Positions 1 to 11,799 of a DNA stretch of 64,000 bases are shown here, one piece after another (within the stretch, counting starts at the first letter, position 1; the number at the start of each line of letters is the position of its first letter). Below the pieces are notes generated by a model, which searched no databases, was not told the DNA's origin, and saw only the letters and a list, made by a program, of their open reading frames with translations. Source of the stretch: Amorphophallus konjac (lineage: Eukaryota > Streptophyta > Magnoliopsida > Alismatales > Araceae); NCBI GenBank assembly GCA_022559845.1, contig CM040118.1:159050331-159114330 (forward strand). Reading direction: 5' to 3'. The translations under genes were made by a program, and so were the position numbers.

Positions 1-76
1 CACGCTGGAACAAAATAAACAGCGGCCGTCAGTGAAACTCCAAAATCTGAAGATAAAAGTGCGGCACGTAACTTAC

Positions 77-396
77 CAGGAGCGACAGCTCATGTTGAGC
101 GACGGCCAGCTGCCGCCTCGCCTCTGACAGTTGGGCGCGCGAGCCACCGATGCCACGCGTCTCCCCAGCTTGGGGAAGCCCCGCGTAACTCTCTCTCTGC
201 CGCCGTAGGAAGTCGGCACTATCCTGCACCAGTACGCTCCCTTGCTGCCCAGGGAGACGTATGCGCCAGTCTTCAAGCTTCGCCTTGCCGCGACTCTCCT
301 TCCTGACGCGGCTCGGCTCGTCTGCACTCGCCACTCACCGGCCAGGCCCAGGGTCCTCTCCATGTCCTGCACCAAGAAAGAAGAGCCTCGCATCAT
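77..396 (-). pseudogene. PMD-gene remnant, frameshifted and truncated
   Basis: This is a short remnant of a plant mobile domain (PMD) type gene. Reading down from 396, one frame gives MERTLGLAGEW. A frame change then gives DEPSRV, RGKAKLEDW and QDSADFLRR, followed by a heptad-like stretch (AQLSEARRQLAVAQ) that ends at a GTAAG donor at 76. These pieces line up in order with MRTLGLAQEW, DEPARIGRK, GKAKIVDW and QDSTDYLRR in the better preserved gene at 3334-6387. The linker and coiled-coil parts are in one exon here but in two exons in that gene. The PMD core is absent and the frame is broken, so I call it a pseudogene. Other exons may lie to the left of the window. Confidence 0.6.
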
Positions 397-3330
397 AACA
401 AAGAACGCGTCCCCTGTCTAGGACGCGTCCATCATTTGAGTGCAACACTCGCCGAACCCTTTCCCCCCTCGCGCGGCTCGCTTCAAAACTCAAAATGGAT
501 CAAAAGAGGAAGAGATCGGAGGACCTACCAGACCGTGTTCACCTCCCTCCGTGACATTGGGACCCTCGGGTCCCTCGGGGGCCCGAAGCGGCCCTTCCTC
601 CTCCATGGACGCCGTTCCGTGTTCTTGCGTGTCCCTCCTCGGGCGAGGAGTTCCTCGTCCCTCTCCACCTTCACCATGGTCGGACCCACCGAACTCCATC
701 GATCAAAAGAGGAGGAAGACGAAAAAGGGGGCAAGCGAGTTTCGGCGGAAGGCGGGCTCGTTTGCGGGTAAGGCATGGGAGAAGAAAGGCCACCCGACGC
801 TTTAAATTTGAATTCAAGGATTAAGACGCGTCCTCACGCCTGGACGCGCCCAAAAAGGGAGAAAGGAACATAATCCCCCCGTGTAAAGTAGTTCCCTTCT
901 GTCCAGGGCAAAAGTCTCGTGAAGCGTAAACAACGTGGTGCAAAAGAAAGTACGGGAAAGAGAAGGGCACGCCTGATGCGGGACGGACACGGGAGACGAC
1001 ACTTATACGGTGCCACCCTCAGACTCTAGATGAAGACAAGACCAGCAACATACACCAGGGAGACACTAAGCCCGACACTATGAGCTCCTAGTGGCAAAAC
1101 GTCGCTAACAGAAGCGTAAGCTCACTCGTCGTCCCAAGCGAGGGAAAGCGCGGACCGTGCGCGGTTAAGGAACCGGCGGAGGTCAAGGGTAGTCCGACTC
1201 AACTTTCGGACTCGGATCGAGTCGCGGGACGGGTCACTCTCACAGCGGTGACATGGACACACGGGCTAGTACCTACACTCTCGGCAGCGGCAGAAGACCG
1301 TATACTAGCTAAGCAAATGAACGCCAAGAAGTTAAGACTTTACCTCCACGCACCCGGCGTGGCGAAGACAACCCCGGCCAATCACGGACTCCCGGTTAAC
1401 ACAATTTTACAGAAATATAATAATTTGACCCACTCCACGCAGGGAGGTAAAAGGTCACATGCGGGGCCCGGGAATCACACAAATTGGGTTGACGGGCAGC
1501 ATCTTGATGTCGCCCGGCGGTGCCGAACTCCGCGTTTTCGTACTTTCCGAACGGCGGGTTCTGCGGGCCCGTGGGGCCCACGGGTGGCGCTGGCCTCCGG
1601 ATCTGCAGGAGTGGGTCCCACTGTGGTGGGGACCCCTGGTGGCACGCCTCCACGGAAGGCGGTCGACCGGGAACACCGACCGATGGCCGAACAACTCCGA
1701 TTTCCAAGCTTTTGGAATGCTGCCCACGGATTTCTGCTTGATGTTTTCAGGTGCGCGCTCCGACGAAAATGGCCGATGTGATCAGCCCCGTCACCGGAAT
1801 GGGATGAAACTAGCGCCGTTGGAAAGAGGACTCAAAATCCTCCAATCTAGGGCCAGTGGATTCCTCTGAACCTGTGCGGACCTGGACCTTAACTAATTTA
1901 CAATTCTTTGCTACACAGTTCCAGAACTCTCAGTTCAGCATATCATTTCCCTGTAAACGGCCGTTGACCGCCTACTTACAGTGGGATTCAGACTTAGAGC
2001 TCTTCTTCAAAGTTGTAGATATTCAAACCACGAAGCTGAGACAATTTTTGGAATTGGATTTGGAGATGGTGAAGATTTGATATGATGTTTGGAGTGACTA
2101 GTGGTCGGATCTGAGAACAGCAGGATAGAACTGTAGATGGGACTGAGAACGAATTTTGGAAAATATGAGATGGATGAAATAGAAATTTATAAAAATTGTG
2201 GATGAAGTGATCGATGGAAGGAAACTCCAGTAAAATTTGTGGGACTAAAAAAAATCAAAAAGTTAATCTAAGACCTATAACTTAAGGCGGAGATGAATCT
2301 GGACAGACTGCTAGCAGAACTGAAATGGAAGAGTGGATGAAAATCTAAAAATATGGAACTGGATCTGAATGACAAACCAATTTTTTTGGGACTTCCTTGA
2401 CACCTATGGAACCTCCAGTAAAATCCCCAGGTCGATCAGAGCTCTTGGCTGAGTTGGGAATTTCGTGGGAGTTCCTGTGGTACTGCGCGGGCAGAACTCC
2501 GATGAAGACGATGGCGGTGCGGTGGCGGCTCGTGGCGGCGGCGAGGATGACCGGAACTGATAGGGGAGGAGTCACACCTCCAGAGGCAACCTTCACAGCT
2601 GCAAGGGGGGAGAGAGGGTCGCACCAAGCTGGAGCTCCAACAATTTCTTTGATTCAAAATGGCATTAATTCATCAAAATGGGAAAATACAAGCATATATA
2701 GGTCACCCATCTAATCCATCCTCCACCGTTGGATCTAGGGGTGTGAGATGGAGGGTTGGGATGGCTTGTGACCATTCCATAAAAATACAATTAAAAAAAT
2801 AAGGGGGGGACAGCCTATTGACTAGGGGGGGAACAAGCTTGACATGGTAGGTGGGTGTTGGTTGGAAATGTTGACTATTTTGGTCCCTTGTCCCCCATGT
2901 GGACAATTGACCATTCAAACTTCTAGATGCCCCATGTGGCATGTTGACTGACCCCATGTGGGACCCTAGGCTGAGGTGACCCAATGGGGTGGGGCCTGGG
3001 GGGCCCGTGGGGCCCACGGGGTCCGAATTGCACCTAAGCCCCTATTACAATCAAAATGGCAAACCGAATGCAACGAAATAAACATAAATTAAACACACAT
3101 AAAGTCTAACTAAATATAATAAATGGGGAGGCTCAAGGCGGAGTCTCCAGGCTGTCTCCGAGCCAGATGGATGCTGAGGTGGCTCGTGTCGTGCTCTGCG
3201 TGCGGTACCGGTGGCTCGGCGTATCGTGCCGATCAGCTGCTCGGGTGTCCGCACCAACGCCACACGAAATCCATTTCATATAATAATCAAAGTACATCAT
3301 ACAGTGAGAAGGGTGACGTGTACAAGCAAC
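397..3330. other. No gene recognised; repeat-derived DNA
   Basis: I see no convincing gene in this stretch. The open frames at 440-805 and 1248-1869 are GC-rich, match no family I know and lack matching splice sites. The region contains GACGCGTCC-like sequences at about 420-430 and 826-850, related to the larger palindromes found later. An identical 17-bp inverted repeat, CCCGTGGG-g-CCCACGGG, occurs at 1568-1584 and 3004-3020. The part from 2400 to 3050 has the mixed GC/AT texture of degraded LTR sequence. It probably belongs to the retroelement that carries the gene at 3334-6387. Confidence 0.4.
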
Positions 3331-3333
3331 TCT

Positions 3334-6300
3334 CTAACTCTCGCTGCCACCCTCCTGGTCATCTCTCTCCTCCCTCCTCTGCCGGGGATCCCTAGGGGGC
3401 CTCTGCGAACCCTGAGAAGCCGTGCTCGCCTCGCCCTGCGGTGGCACTCCAGCCTCAAAGGCGCGACAACGCTCCTCGACCGAAGAAACCAGATAGCTGC
3501 CCATGGAAAAAGAACCAGACTGACGAAGTCGCGCCCCGCGTTCCTTCGCCCTCTGGTACCGCTCCTCGCTCTCCCAAAGCCTCCCCTCCGCCGTGCCGAG
3601 ACTCAATCGGAGCTCCAGCAGCTGGGCCTCCAGAGCCCTCCTCTTGGTCTGATCCTGCTGTCGCTCCTCCCTCTCTCTCTCCCTCTCCTCTCTCTCTCTC
3701 ACCGCCTCCCTCCTCGACAGCTCGAGGGCGATCCGCAGATCCAGCACGTCACGAGGGAGCTCCTCAGCCTCCCGTCGACGCTCCTCCTCCAGCTCCACAA
3801 TCCGGGCGTCACGCTCTGCCACCCAGGCGTCGCGCTCCTGCTCAGCACGAACAGCACGGGCCAGGGCCTCCCGAATCTCGGCCACCTGTCAAAGCACGCA
3901 TGCACCGTAAGAGAACAGTCATAGAAGGAGAGCAGCCAGAAGGAGAGTCGAGGTCAGGCAAACGCTCACTCGAGCCTCGCGGTCACGCTCAGCATCCTCA
4001 GCCCGAGCCACCGCATACGCCAGCTGCTCCTGGAGGGCAGAAAACTCCGGAGGAGGGCCCCGCGAACTGGAACCCGCTCCACCAGCCATCCCAGCTGCCG
4101 CTGTCTGGTGGGCCTGCTGAAACACAGAGCGAACGACAGTTAGAGGCCAAGTATCGAAAATCCAGGTCACAAAAAATGCATCGCATAAACTCACCAGGAT
4201 CTCCAACTTCTGTCGGATGGCCACCAACTGCCGGTTGACGTCCGCCAACTGGGCCCGCAGGTCGGCGATCATGTTGTCACGAGCATCCTGTATTGCACAT
4301 AAGTTAGTGCCACATGCATATACATATAGAAGGGAGAAGCATTTTCATTTCACTTACCCCTGCCATACCACCAAGGAAGAGGCGGTCCCCGTACCTAGCC
4401 CGGTACCGTCTCAGGTAATCAGTACTGTCCTGTACATGGGACACCACTGGGACCCCGCCATGCTGCCAGTCCTGGTACTGTGCTGGGAAGCGCGTACACC
4501 AGTCCACTATCTTTGCCTTCCCCTTGGTCTTCCGCCCGATGCGGGCCGGCTCATCTACATCAACCCACTCCTGGGCTAGCCCCAATGTCCTCATAACCAG
4601 CCTCAGCCGAAGCGGCTCGATCTCGTTCAGGCAATGGACCCACACGTCCCGCCTGAAACGAGGAAGACCCGCTACAACCCAAGGCTGGCCAGCGTCGCCC
4701 ATGCCCAGGTAGGGTCTCCACACCACCTGCATCACCATACATACATCATGTTAGTTACCATTCAGTCACATGCATAAACACAAAAAAATCATACGCATCA
4801 TACCATGGCCTCGGGATACTCGCTCAGCTCCCGACGAAGTGACGCCAGCTGGTAGCTGTGTGGTGCCGCTACCACGACCGGCCTCCACTGTCGCGCTAGA
4901 GGAACGGCTCTCCTGTTCCCCTGCCTGGCCCTCCCCATCGGGAAGTAGTAATAACTCCACACATGCATCCATCATACATCATTAGCACGAATAATTGCAT
5001 ATTTAACTACGGTAAAATACATAAATAAATTGTGTACCTAGAGAAAAGGTGCGAAGCCACTGACTGTCGTCTCCCTCTCTGAAGTCTGGGAGAGATCAGC
5101 AATCAAATGGGCAAGCAGAGCCGCTCCCCACGCGTAGTGCCCCACTCTGTCAAGGTCCGCCAGGATCCCGAGGAAGCGGCAGTGGATGCCATCCCCCTTC
5201 GTCCCCAGCAGAAGGTGGCCCAAGAAGAAGAAAAGAAACCTCCGGAGGTCTAGGTCCACCAGCTCCCGCTCGCTCGGGTCCTGGGTGAAAGCTGCACGAG
5301 CGTCTCCCTCCAGTCGTGCCAGAAACTCCGCTCCAGTCTCGCTAACCCGCTGGCGCGGGTCGACGAATCCGAGCGCCTCCATAATCTCCACTCGGCCGAC
5401 TACCCTGCTGTCTCTATCAGTCACGCTCGTCTCTAACCACAGCAGGTCCAGGGCACTCTCTCGGTAGTCGGGGTAGGTGACCCCGCTCACCGCCTCTCCG
5501 TCAACCCGTAGCCCGGTGATCCGAGCCACGTCCTCGAGTGTCGGCACCATGTGCCCCCAGGGCATCAGAAACGCCCAGCTCGGTGCGTGCCACCGCTCCC
5601 TCAATGCTTGGATAAGAGGAAGGTCGAGCCGAAAGGGCTCGATCTGAAGGAAAGCTCCAAAGCCCATGGCGTCCACACGCGCCCTCTGAAAGTCTGGCAG
5701 CCCACGGTATGCCGCCACCACTAGGGACCAGCTGATACGGCCCTTCATCACGCCATGCACACCACAAAACCAACAAAGAACACATCAGCATTATGAATAG
5801 TAATAAACAATAACACTGTATATACTACTTATTTATTTTATTTTTATTTTTATTTTAAAAAAATATTTATGTTTTTTTTTGAGGCGTCCAACACCTTGGA
5901 CGCCTCCTTTACATTTTCTTTATTTTAATTTTAGAAAAACCCAAAAACCAAAACCAAAATAAATAAAATATATATATATATTATCATGGAGGCGTCCCAA
6001 TACCTGGACGCCTCCTTATTTTTAATTCTATTTTTATTATTTACGTACATAAATAAATAAAAAAAGAAAAAAAAGAAAATATGGAGGCGTCCAGGCCCCT
6101 GGACGCCTCCTTCCCTCACTCCCCGGCGTTCTACACACAGCCTCTCGTCCGCACGTTTGGCCCAGTGAACCAACAGAATGGAAGTCCGAGGGGCTTACCG
6201 GGTCGTGGTCGTCCTCTCCCGCGTCGCCAGCATCCATTGCAGCCTCCACGGCCAAAGGAGGAGCCTCCTCCTTCGCGGCAATCTCCTCCGCCGCAGCAGC

Positions 6301-6387
6301 CTCCTCAGCATCGTCCCTCAGCCTCCTCGGACGACGAGCCCGTCGTTTGCGCTTCTCTCCACCCTGGCTTGGGCCTCCTTGCTCCAT
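3334..6387 (-). CDS. Plant mobile domain (PMD) protein with coiled-coil tail, retroelement-borne
   Basis: I read seven exons: 6199-6387, 5041-5742, about 4955 to 4804, 4358-4726, 4195-4287, 3970-4116 and 3334-3885, almost all phase 0 with GT/AG ends. Exon 1 is a basic and acidic leader (MEQGGPSQGG, KRKRRARRPRR). Exons 2-4 show the PMD pattern: RLDLPLIQALRERW, a VPTLEDVARITGL segment, GHYAWGAALLAHL, VWSYYYFP, and VVWRPYL. Exons 5-7 are a long charged coiled coil ending in Arg/Glu repeats. PMD proteins occur in plant transposons and in a few host genes (MAIL1 relatives); their biochemical role is unclear. An in-frame TAG at 5040-5038 sits exactly where exon 2 should join exon 3, where relatives usually have Leu-Gln, and no clean acceptor precedes exon 3. 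The gene may therefore be freshly dead. Total length would be about 730 residues. Confidence 0.65.
5880..6110. repeat. Palindrome array A (three GGAGGCGTCC palindromes)
   Basis: Three near-perfect inverted repeats of about 27 bp lie at 5880-5906, 5987-6014 and 6083-6110. Each reads roughly GGAGGCGTCCAGG followed at once by CCTGGACGCCTCC; the first two have altered centres. They are separated by strongly AT-rich spacers of about 70-80 bp. All three fall inside what I read as intron 1 of the PMD gene, so a transcript could form hairpins. Confidence 0.85.
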
Positions 6388-6466
6388 TGGGACTAAGAAT
6401 GGGTCGTCTGGATTGACTGGGTCGTTTGAATGAACAGTAAATGAGCAAAGGGGGGAGCCCCCCCCC

Positions 6467-6478
6467 CATATATATAGA
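6467..6478 (-). promoter_or_regulatory. TATA box of the PMD gene
   Basis: On the minus strand the sequence reads TTCTATATATATGG, about 80 bp before the proposed ATG at 6387. A C/G-rich stretch lies just downstream. The first palindrome of array B (6494-6519) ends less than 20 bp upstream of this box. Distance and context fit a Pol II core promoter; this is inference from spacing only. Confidence 0.55.
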
Positions 6479-6489
6479 ATCCACTTTAT

Positions 6490-6780
6490 TTAGGGCGTCC
6501 AGACGCCTGGACGCCCCCACCTTTTTTTATTTTTTTTTTAAAATTCAAAAACATAGGGGCGTCCAGGCGCCTGGACGCCCCCAAAATAAAAAACCAAAAA
6601 AATAAAAAATAAAAAATTAGGGGCGTCCAGGACCCTGGACGCCCCCAAAATAAAAAAACTTAAAAAATTCTAAATAAAAAATTAGGGGCGTCCAGGACCC
6701 TGGACGCCCCCAAAATAAAAAAACTTAAAAAATAAAAAATAAAAAATTAGGGGCGTCCAGGCCCCTGGACGCCCCCATAA
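6490..6780. repeat. Palindrome array B (five GGGGCGTCC palindromes)
   Basis: Five inverted repeats start at about 6494, 6556, 6619, 6684 and 6750. Each is GGGGGCGTCCAGG joined directly to CCTGGACGCCCCC with one or two variable central bases. Start-to-start spacing is 62-66 bp, and the spacers are runs of A/T with almost no G or C. The array occupies the gap between the stop of the DUF7745-like gene (6958) and the TATA box of the PMD gene (about 6470), so it lies in the PMD promoter as well as the 3' flank of the upstream gene. Confidence 0.9.
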
Positions 6781-6957
6781 TAAAAATTTCAAAAAAAAAT
6801 ATAATAAAAGAAAAAAAAGATAAGAGTATGTATATAATCCAAACAAAAGAAAAAACACAAAGAAAAAGAAAAACCACAAAAAAGATAATAATAATTAAGG
6901 GGACGGGGGTCCAAAACATCCATGCCAGATTTTATTCCATCAGAGAAGCAGAATAGG

Positions 6958-8370
6958 CTACATCAGGGGTTTAGGCGCCTTAGGCCTTAACTTCCCCAGT
7001 TCGGTCACATAAGCTCTCCACAGCTCGCATTCTTCCCCCACATGCGCTAAGGCCTTTCCCGCAACACTTGTCTTCCAGGGTGCTTTGACGGCCTTCGCTG
7101 CCTTCGCATCCGCTTCAGTACCCAACTCTCTCTTCTTCAAAGGAACGATGCCAGTCGATAGTGGGAACGAATGGCGTGGAATGCCGACCTGGAGGCAGCA
7201 TCGATGCGCGTTATAAAGGACAAACTCGGTCGCACCAATCAGTTGGAGATCAACTTCAGAAGAAGGCCTCATGAGGAGATCAAGCGAAAGTAAACATGCC
7301 GGTGCGTAAGTAAAGAAGCCTTCTGTCACGGTGCGGAAGTGAGACCGCCAGTCTTCACGTTTCTTCAGCCACAGAACGCGGTTCACTACAGTACCACCGA
7401 AGCCTAACACGTCGGCTATGTGATGAAGAGGGCTTTGTTGGAAGAGCTTCGAAGCAGTTGGCATTCCCTCGCGGTGGTCAAATTTGAAGTGCAAATCAAG
7501 CCAGCAATTCAAGACAAGTGCGTAACCAAAAGGAGGCTTACCCATGCTCGAGGCAGTAAGGCCATTATATAGGTAGGCAAGGACAGTGGGTCCCACCCTC
7601 TTTCCACGCCAGATCCCGCAGATAGCACTCAGTTGGTCTTCCTCCACCATGTTGTCGGTATAAGGAAACAAGAGAGCACCCGCCAGACAAATGGTGAACC
7701 CTTTCATGATTCCCTCCAAATAGTCATCATCTGGTAACCCTCTCAAGGCCTCCATGACCCATTCCGTGAGCTTTTGCAAATCAATTCCCTTTTGAGTACG
7801 AACCTTTCGGGCTGCGTCGGGCGGCATGAAACTTCCAAGGACGCTTTCGGAAGTCCCCCGTGTCAGCATCCGCATAGCCTTCACCTTCCCGTCACTCTTG
7901 AATTTCTTCAATCCGAGCAGAAGTTCCACCTCCTCGAGGAGGATGGTCACCTCGAAGGTCGGGAAGATAAAAGTGTGGGTCTGGGGATGCCAGATCTCCA
8001 CTAGTGCGCCCATAGCCGCCCAGTCCATACGAATCTTCTCATAGTGTTTGGCGTGAATGAGGAGCCCCTGCAGATGCCACTTCGAGAGTATGGCCCTCAT
8101 GCCGATGGAGATGTGGGAAGTTAGCTTTGAAAGCCATGGCAGTTTGAAAAACTTCCTCGGGCCTGGGAAGAGTGGATATGGCTGGAAGAGAAAAGAAAGA
8201 AGAAGAAATGAAGGAAGTAAGAAGAAGGCTCACGTGGAGAAATTTGAAAAGAATCAGCTTACCATATGCGACATGATCGTCCCACTCAGATGACCCTCGA
8301 GGTCAGAGAGTCGCCTGATCTCGCCGCTAGGCCTGCTCCTCTTCATAACGCGGGAAGACTCTCCTTCCAT
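6958..8370 (-). CDS. DUF7745/PMD-like plant transposon-associated protein
   Basis: Two exons fit well: 8263-8370 (36 codons, ending SHM before GTAAGC) and 6958-8181. The second begins PYPLFPGPRKFF after a TTCCAG acceptor and runs to a stop at 6958, giving about 443 residues in phase 0. Recognisable segments are MRAILSKWHLQGLL, EIWHPQTHTFIFP, EVTILLEEVELLLGL, then LAGALLFPYTDN and VGPTVLAYLYNGL. This order (W-P-T-F-F-P, then a TLEEV-like helix, then a hydrophobic helical region) is typical of plant DUF7745 proteins, which resemble PMD proteins and are mostly transposon-borne. The frame is fully open, so the gene is possibly intact. Its molecular function is unknown. It shares strand and arrangement with the neighbouring PMD genes. 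Confidence 0.6.
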
Positions 8371-8454
8371 CCTGAAATCTCTAGATTCTCCTCTCCTTCC
8401 TCTCCTGAGCTTCCAAAACCCACCTTGGTGCATTTGAATGAACTAGCCTAAGGG

Positions 8455-8472
8455 AGTTCTTATAGGTAGGAT
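8455..8472 (-). promoter_or_regulatory. TATA-like box of the DUF7745-like gene
   Basis: On the minus strand CCTATAAGAACTCCC lies about 90 bp before the ATG at 8370. Unlike the PMD gene promoter at 6.47 kb, no palindromes sit upstream of it. Confidence 0.45.
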
Positions 8473-9818
8473 AAGATCGCTACAGAACAAAACATGTCAC
8501 ATCAGTGGTCATTGTCAAGATTTTATCTGGATCTCCTTTGTACTGTGGTGCGATTCTGCTATGATTCTGCTACTTTCTGATGTTGCTAACCTTTGCTAGT
8601 CTGTGCAGGTTTTACTAACGGACGTCTTTGTCCTGTCTCCTGTCCCACCTTTCAATGGTTGGTCCCACCGTGTCATGCATCGTAGTATATGATACCTACG
8701 CTACTAGAACATGTCAAGGACCTTGCGACCCGAACGAAACTGGGATTTGAGTTCCCCTTCAACAAAAACGGTGATGATCCCGGAAGAAGTTGGGTTGTAC
8801 GGATAGGCCGTTAACTTGTGATAGCATGGGGACGACGGTTCCATTCAGTGAGTTGGTGCACGGATAAATGGGCCCCAGCCCAGTGTCGACTCACCGGATC
8901 GGTATCCTGACCCATTCTTAACAAGTTGACAATATTATCCTTGGCTATTTTCTATTTTAGTTTGTTTTAAATTTCTCTTTAAGCCCAGCATGTATTTATA
9001 TAGGACTTTGATTTATTGCGGAAGATCATTCAAGTGATTCGATTGCGAAAGCCGCTGTGCTTCAATTCTTACAAATATGAGATATTCCACTCCGAATGAA
9101 ATACTGAGTTTCCTTGAAACGGCCCTACGTTGCTCTTCCAAAGGAGACCCTTGTTTGGACAGACCCTCAGATATTCCTTTACTTTTTACCTTGCTTGACC
9201 CACCTTGGCCGCAGCACTTCCACGTTGGCTGGTAACCGCTCCCCAAAGGTGAAACCTACAGGTTTATGACCCAGGTACTTTCACACCGAGAAGTTGGTCT
9301 CCTTTATTTTCGTGCCTGAGTGCACATTTCACCCTCCCTTATTTGATCTCCGTCCAAGCAATCGTCAAGGTTTGAAAGACCTTCTTCAAAGGTTGCCTCA
9401 TTGAAACTCCAGGAAAAATTCCAGACAGTAACGTCAAAAGCGTGTCTCATCACACCTTGGCATCAACTTATCAGTCCGCTCCCACTTCATTTCACTCCAC
9501 TTCGAAACCATTCCACTACATGTTGCTCCCTTGCAAAGCAGACGCCAAGGCGGGGCAGCTGTAGACACGCTATTCCTGACGTCTCCTGAGAAAGTCTCAT
9601 ATCACTATACAACGCCCCGCGACGGCTTACGCGTTTTGAATCACTTGAGTGCTTCCTTTTCTTGAGTCCTCTTCCGCCCTTTTCGGCATCCGGAATCGTC
9701 TCGTCACGGCATTCGGACGGCATCAACACTAGTCAGATGCATCAGGAGGTTCCGGAACCAAGAAGGGTGTCTGCCGGGCGGCCGCCAACGCCTGAACTAA
9801 GGACCCGGGTGGGTCTTT
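8473..9818. other. No gene recognised; presumed LTR/3' region
   Basis: I find no supportable gene here; the short open frames at 9013-9729 resemble nothing. In Tat-type retroelements the space after an antisense gene usually holds the polypurine tract and the start of the 3' LTR. I could not locate a clear TG start preceded by a purine tract in this copy. The TATA box at 10,354 argues that an LTR promoter follows. Confidence 0.35.
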
Positions 9819-10343
9819 ATGGGGGCGTCCAGGCCCCTGGATGCCCCCATTCTTTTAATTTCTTTTTAATTTATTTTTTGAAGAACAAAATCAAATAAAA
9901 AATAATATATTAATGGAGGCGTCCAGGCCCCTGGACGCCTCCATGAAAACAAATATAAAAAATACAAAATACCAGCTTTGGCATAAAAACAAAACAAAAA
10001 ATAAAAATAATATATTTATGGAGGCGTCCAGACCCCTGGACACCTCCCTCAACTCCCTCACGGGCGCCGTCCACCGAACGACGGCTTGGCGTGTGTGAAA
10101 AAAGCCAAATTATGGAGACGTCCAGCCAGCTGGACGCGCCCATTTCTGAATCACGAGGCGCCGCTCACAAAACCACGCGTTATGCCAAACCGCGTGTGGC
10201 CGTCGGTGGTGTTCGGTGGACCTGTTGGAGGCGTCCGGGGCCCTGGACGCCTCCACAAAAATATTCTAAAAAAATGAATAAAAATAGAATAAAATATTAG
10301 TTCGGCCCTGATGGAGGTGTCCAGGGTCCTGGACGCCTCCATC
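9819..10343. repeat. Palindrome array C (six GGAGGCGTCC palindromes)
   Basis: Inverted repeats of the same family as arrays A and B start near 9821, 9914, 10019, 10111, 10228 and 10312, spaced 84-117 bp. The core is GGCGTCCAGG joined to CCTGGACGCC, with GGAGG or GGGGG flanks. The unit at 10111 is the most decayed. The last unit ends only about 12 bp upstream of a TATA box at 10354 on the plus strand, so the array occupies the proximal promoter. Confidence 0.88.
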
Positions 10344-10353
10344 CTCCGGAGCC

Positions 10354-10363
10354 CTATAAATAG
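10354..10363 (+). promoter_or_regulatory. TATA box, probable LTR promoter
   Basis: CCCTATAAATAGAGGCCCACC is a textbook plant TATA box. It follows palindrome array C directly and no protein-coding frame follows it. The likeliest reading is the promoter of a plus-strand LTR, whose transcript would run through the tandem arrays at 10.98-12.98 kb. Confidence 0.6.
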
Positions 10364-10986
10364 AGGCCCACCCCCTCAGTTCTGAAGGAACTTCTAAGAG
10401 ATCCGATAGGCTGCCGGAGCCCAGAGGCTACCGGAGTCATTTCTAACCCGTGGGGTCTTTTGTAGGTGGAGGTTCTGCCGGCTTCTCGGGTGTCCTGGCT
10501 CACGAGATGAAGGCTATCTTCGTCCACCGCGCTTCCACGTCGTCCCTACGCTGCCGGAGCTCCGCCGGATCTCACCTTCGGCTCATCCAATAAGCCTTTT
10601 CTTCCCCTTTTTTCTCATAGTTCTTTACATTCATCATACTGCATCCTCTATCTCCCTACATAAGGGCGCCGTCTCTTGCATACTTCTTGCATTCATCATC
10701 TCATTTTCCTCCTACTCGAGTCCGAGAGGGGTTTAAAACCACACCAACCAGGTGTGTGTCAGGTCACGATCTCGTTACTTTTATTGCAAAGAATTATTAT
10801 TACACTGCCATTTTCTAATTCCGTTCGTTTATTGTCTACTGTTTTGCAAGGGTACCCAAGGAAAGCCCTCTCCGTCGGCCGGCCGAAGGGGGAGGAAGAA
10901 GCAACCCGCCATCTCCCGCTCTTGAGGTAGGCGTGATCACTTTCTTTATTTTGGGGTCTTTTGGCCCCTGGCGATCACATCTTATT

Positions 10987-11440
10987 CTCGAGGCCGCGGC
11001 GAGTCACTTTCCCAATGGCCGTTTAAATTCCCGTTCTTATATTGTCTTTATATTCTGTTGTATTCTGCTCATATTCTCGAGGCCGCGGCGAGTCACTTCC
11101 CCAATGGCCGTTTAAATTCCCGTTCTTATATGTTATATTCTTATCTATTCATATTCTCGAGGCCGCGGCGAGTCACTTCCCCAATGGCCGTTTAAATTTC
11201 CGTTTTTATATATTATATTCTTATCTATTCATGTTCTCGAGGCCGCGGCGAGTCACTTCCTCAATGGCCGTTTAAATTCCCGCTCTTTATATTCTCCTTG
11301 TATGTTGTTATATTCTTATCTGCCCATATTCTCGAGGCCGCGGCGAGTCACTTCCCCAATGGCCATTTCAATTCTTGCTATTTAATTTCTGCACCATTCC
11401 CGTCCCCCCGAGGTCGCGGCGAGTCACTTCCCGCTATGGC
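10987..11440 (+). repeat. Tandem repeat D, CTCGAGGCCGCGGCGAGTCAC unit
   Basis: Six copies of CTCGAGGCCGCGGCGAG, each followed by TCACTTCCCCAATGGCCGTTT, start at about 10987, 11076, 11156, 11236, 11331 and 11407 (the last with CCCGAGGTCG). The period is 76-95 bp and the variable part is AT-rich. The array lies downstream of the TATA box at 10,354. It is probably LTR or leader sequence of the same element. Confidence 0.85.
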
Positions 11441-11799
11441 CGTTTAACCCCCATATCTTGCTATATTACATTTGTCCCGCTCACCCCGCCGGAGCAATCT
11501 CCCGTGGTGGCCCCTTCTCTTTTCTCTTATTTCTGTGTTGCAGCAAACAAAAAGAGGAGCCCGCGCGCTCCGCGTCCTTTTCGCTCTCCGAACCGCGTGA
11601 CGTCACTCACAGTGTCGACGAACTAAACCAGGGACCAATCCTTGTCATCATCGGCAAGGCCCGTCAGCATTCTAGCAGTTGAGTTCTTCTGTACTACGAA
11701 TTCAAAAAAAAAAGAGAAAGGAAAAATGGGGTTAAAAATGGAGATACCCCGCCGGACTTGCTCCTGTATTAGGACAAGTGCAAAAATGGCTATAACCCA

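Noticed and set aside
1248..1869. Overlapping 177- and 136-codon plus-strand frames
   Set aside because: GC-rich chance openness around a palindrome; no recognisable family and no consistent codon pattern.
3211..4238. Long plus-strand frames opposite the PMD coiled-coil exons
   Set aside because: The minus strand has correct splice sites, exon phase and a continuous coiled coil; the plus frames are Pro/Arg-rich shadows of it.
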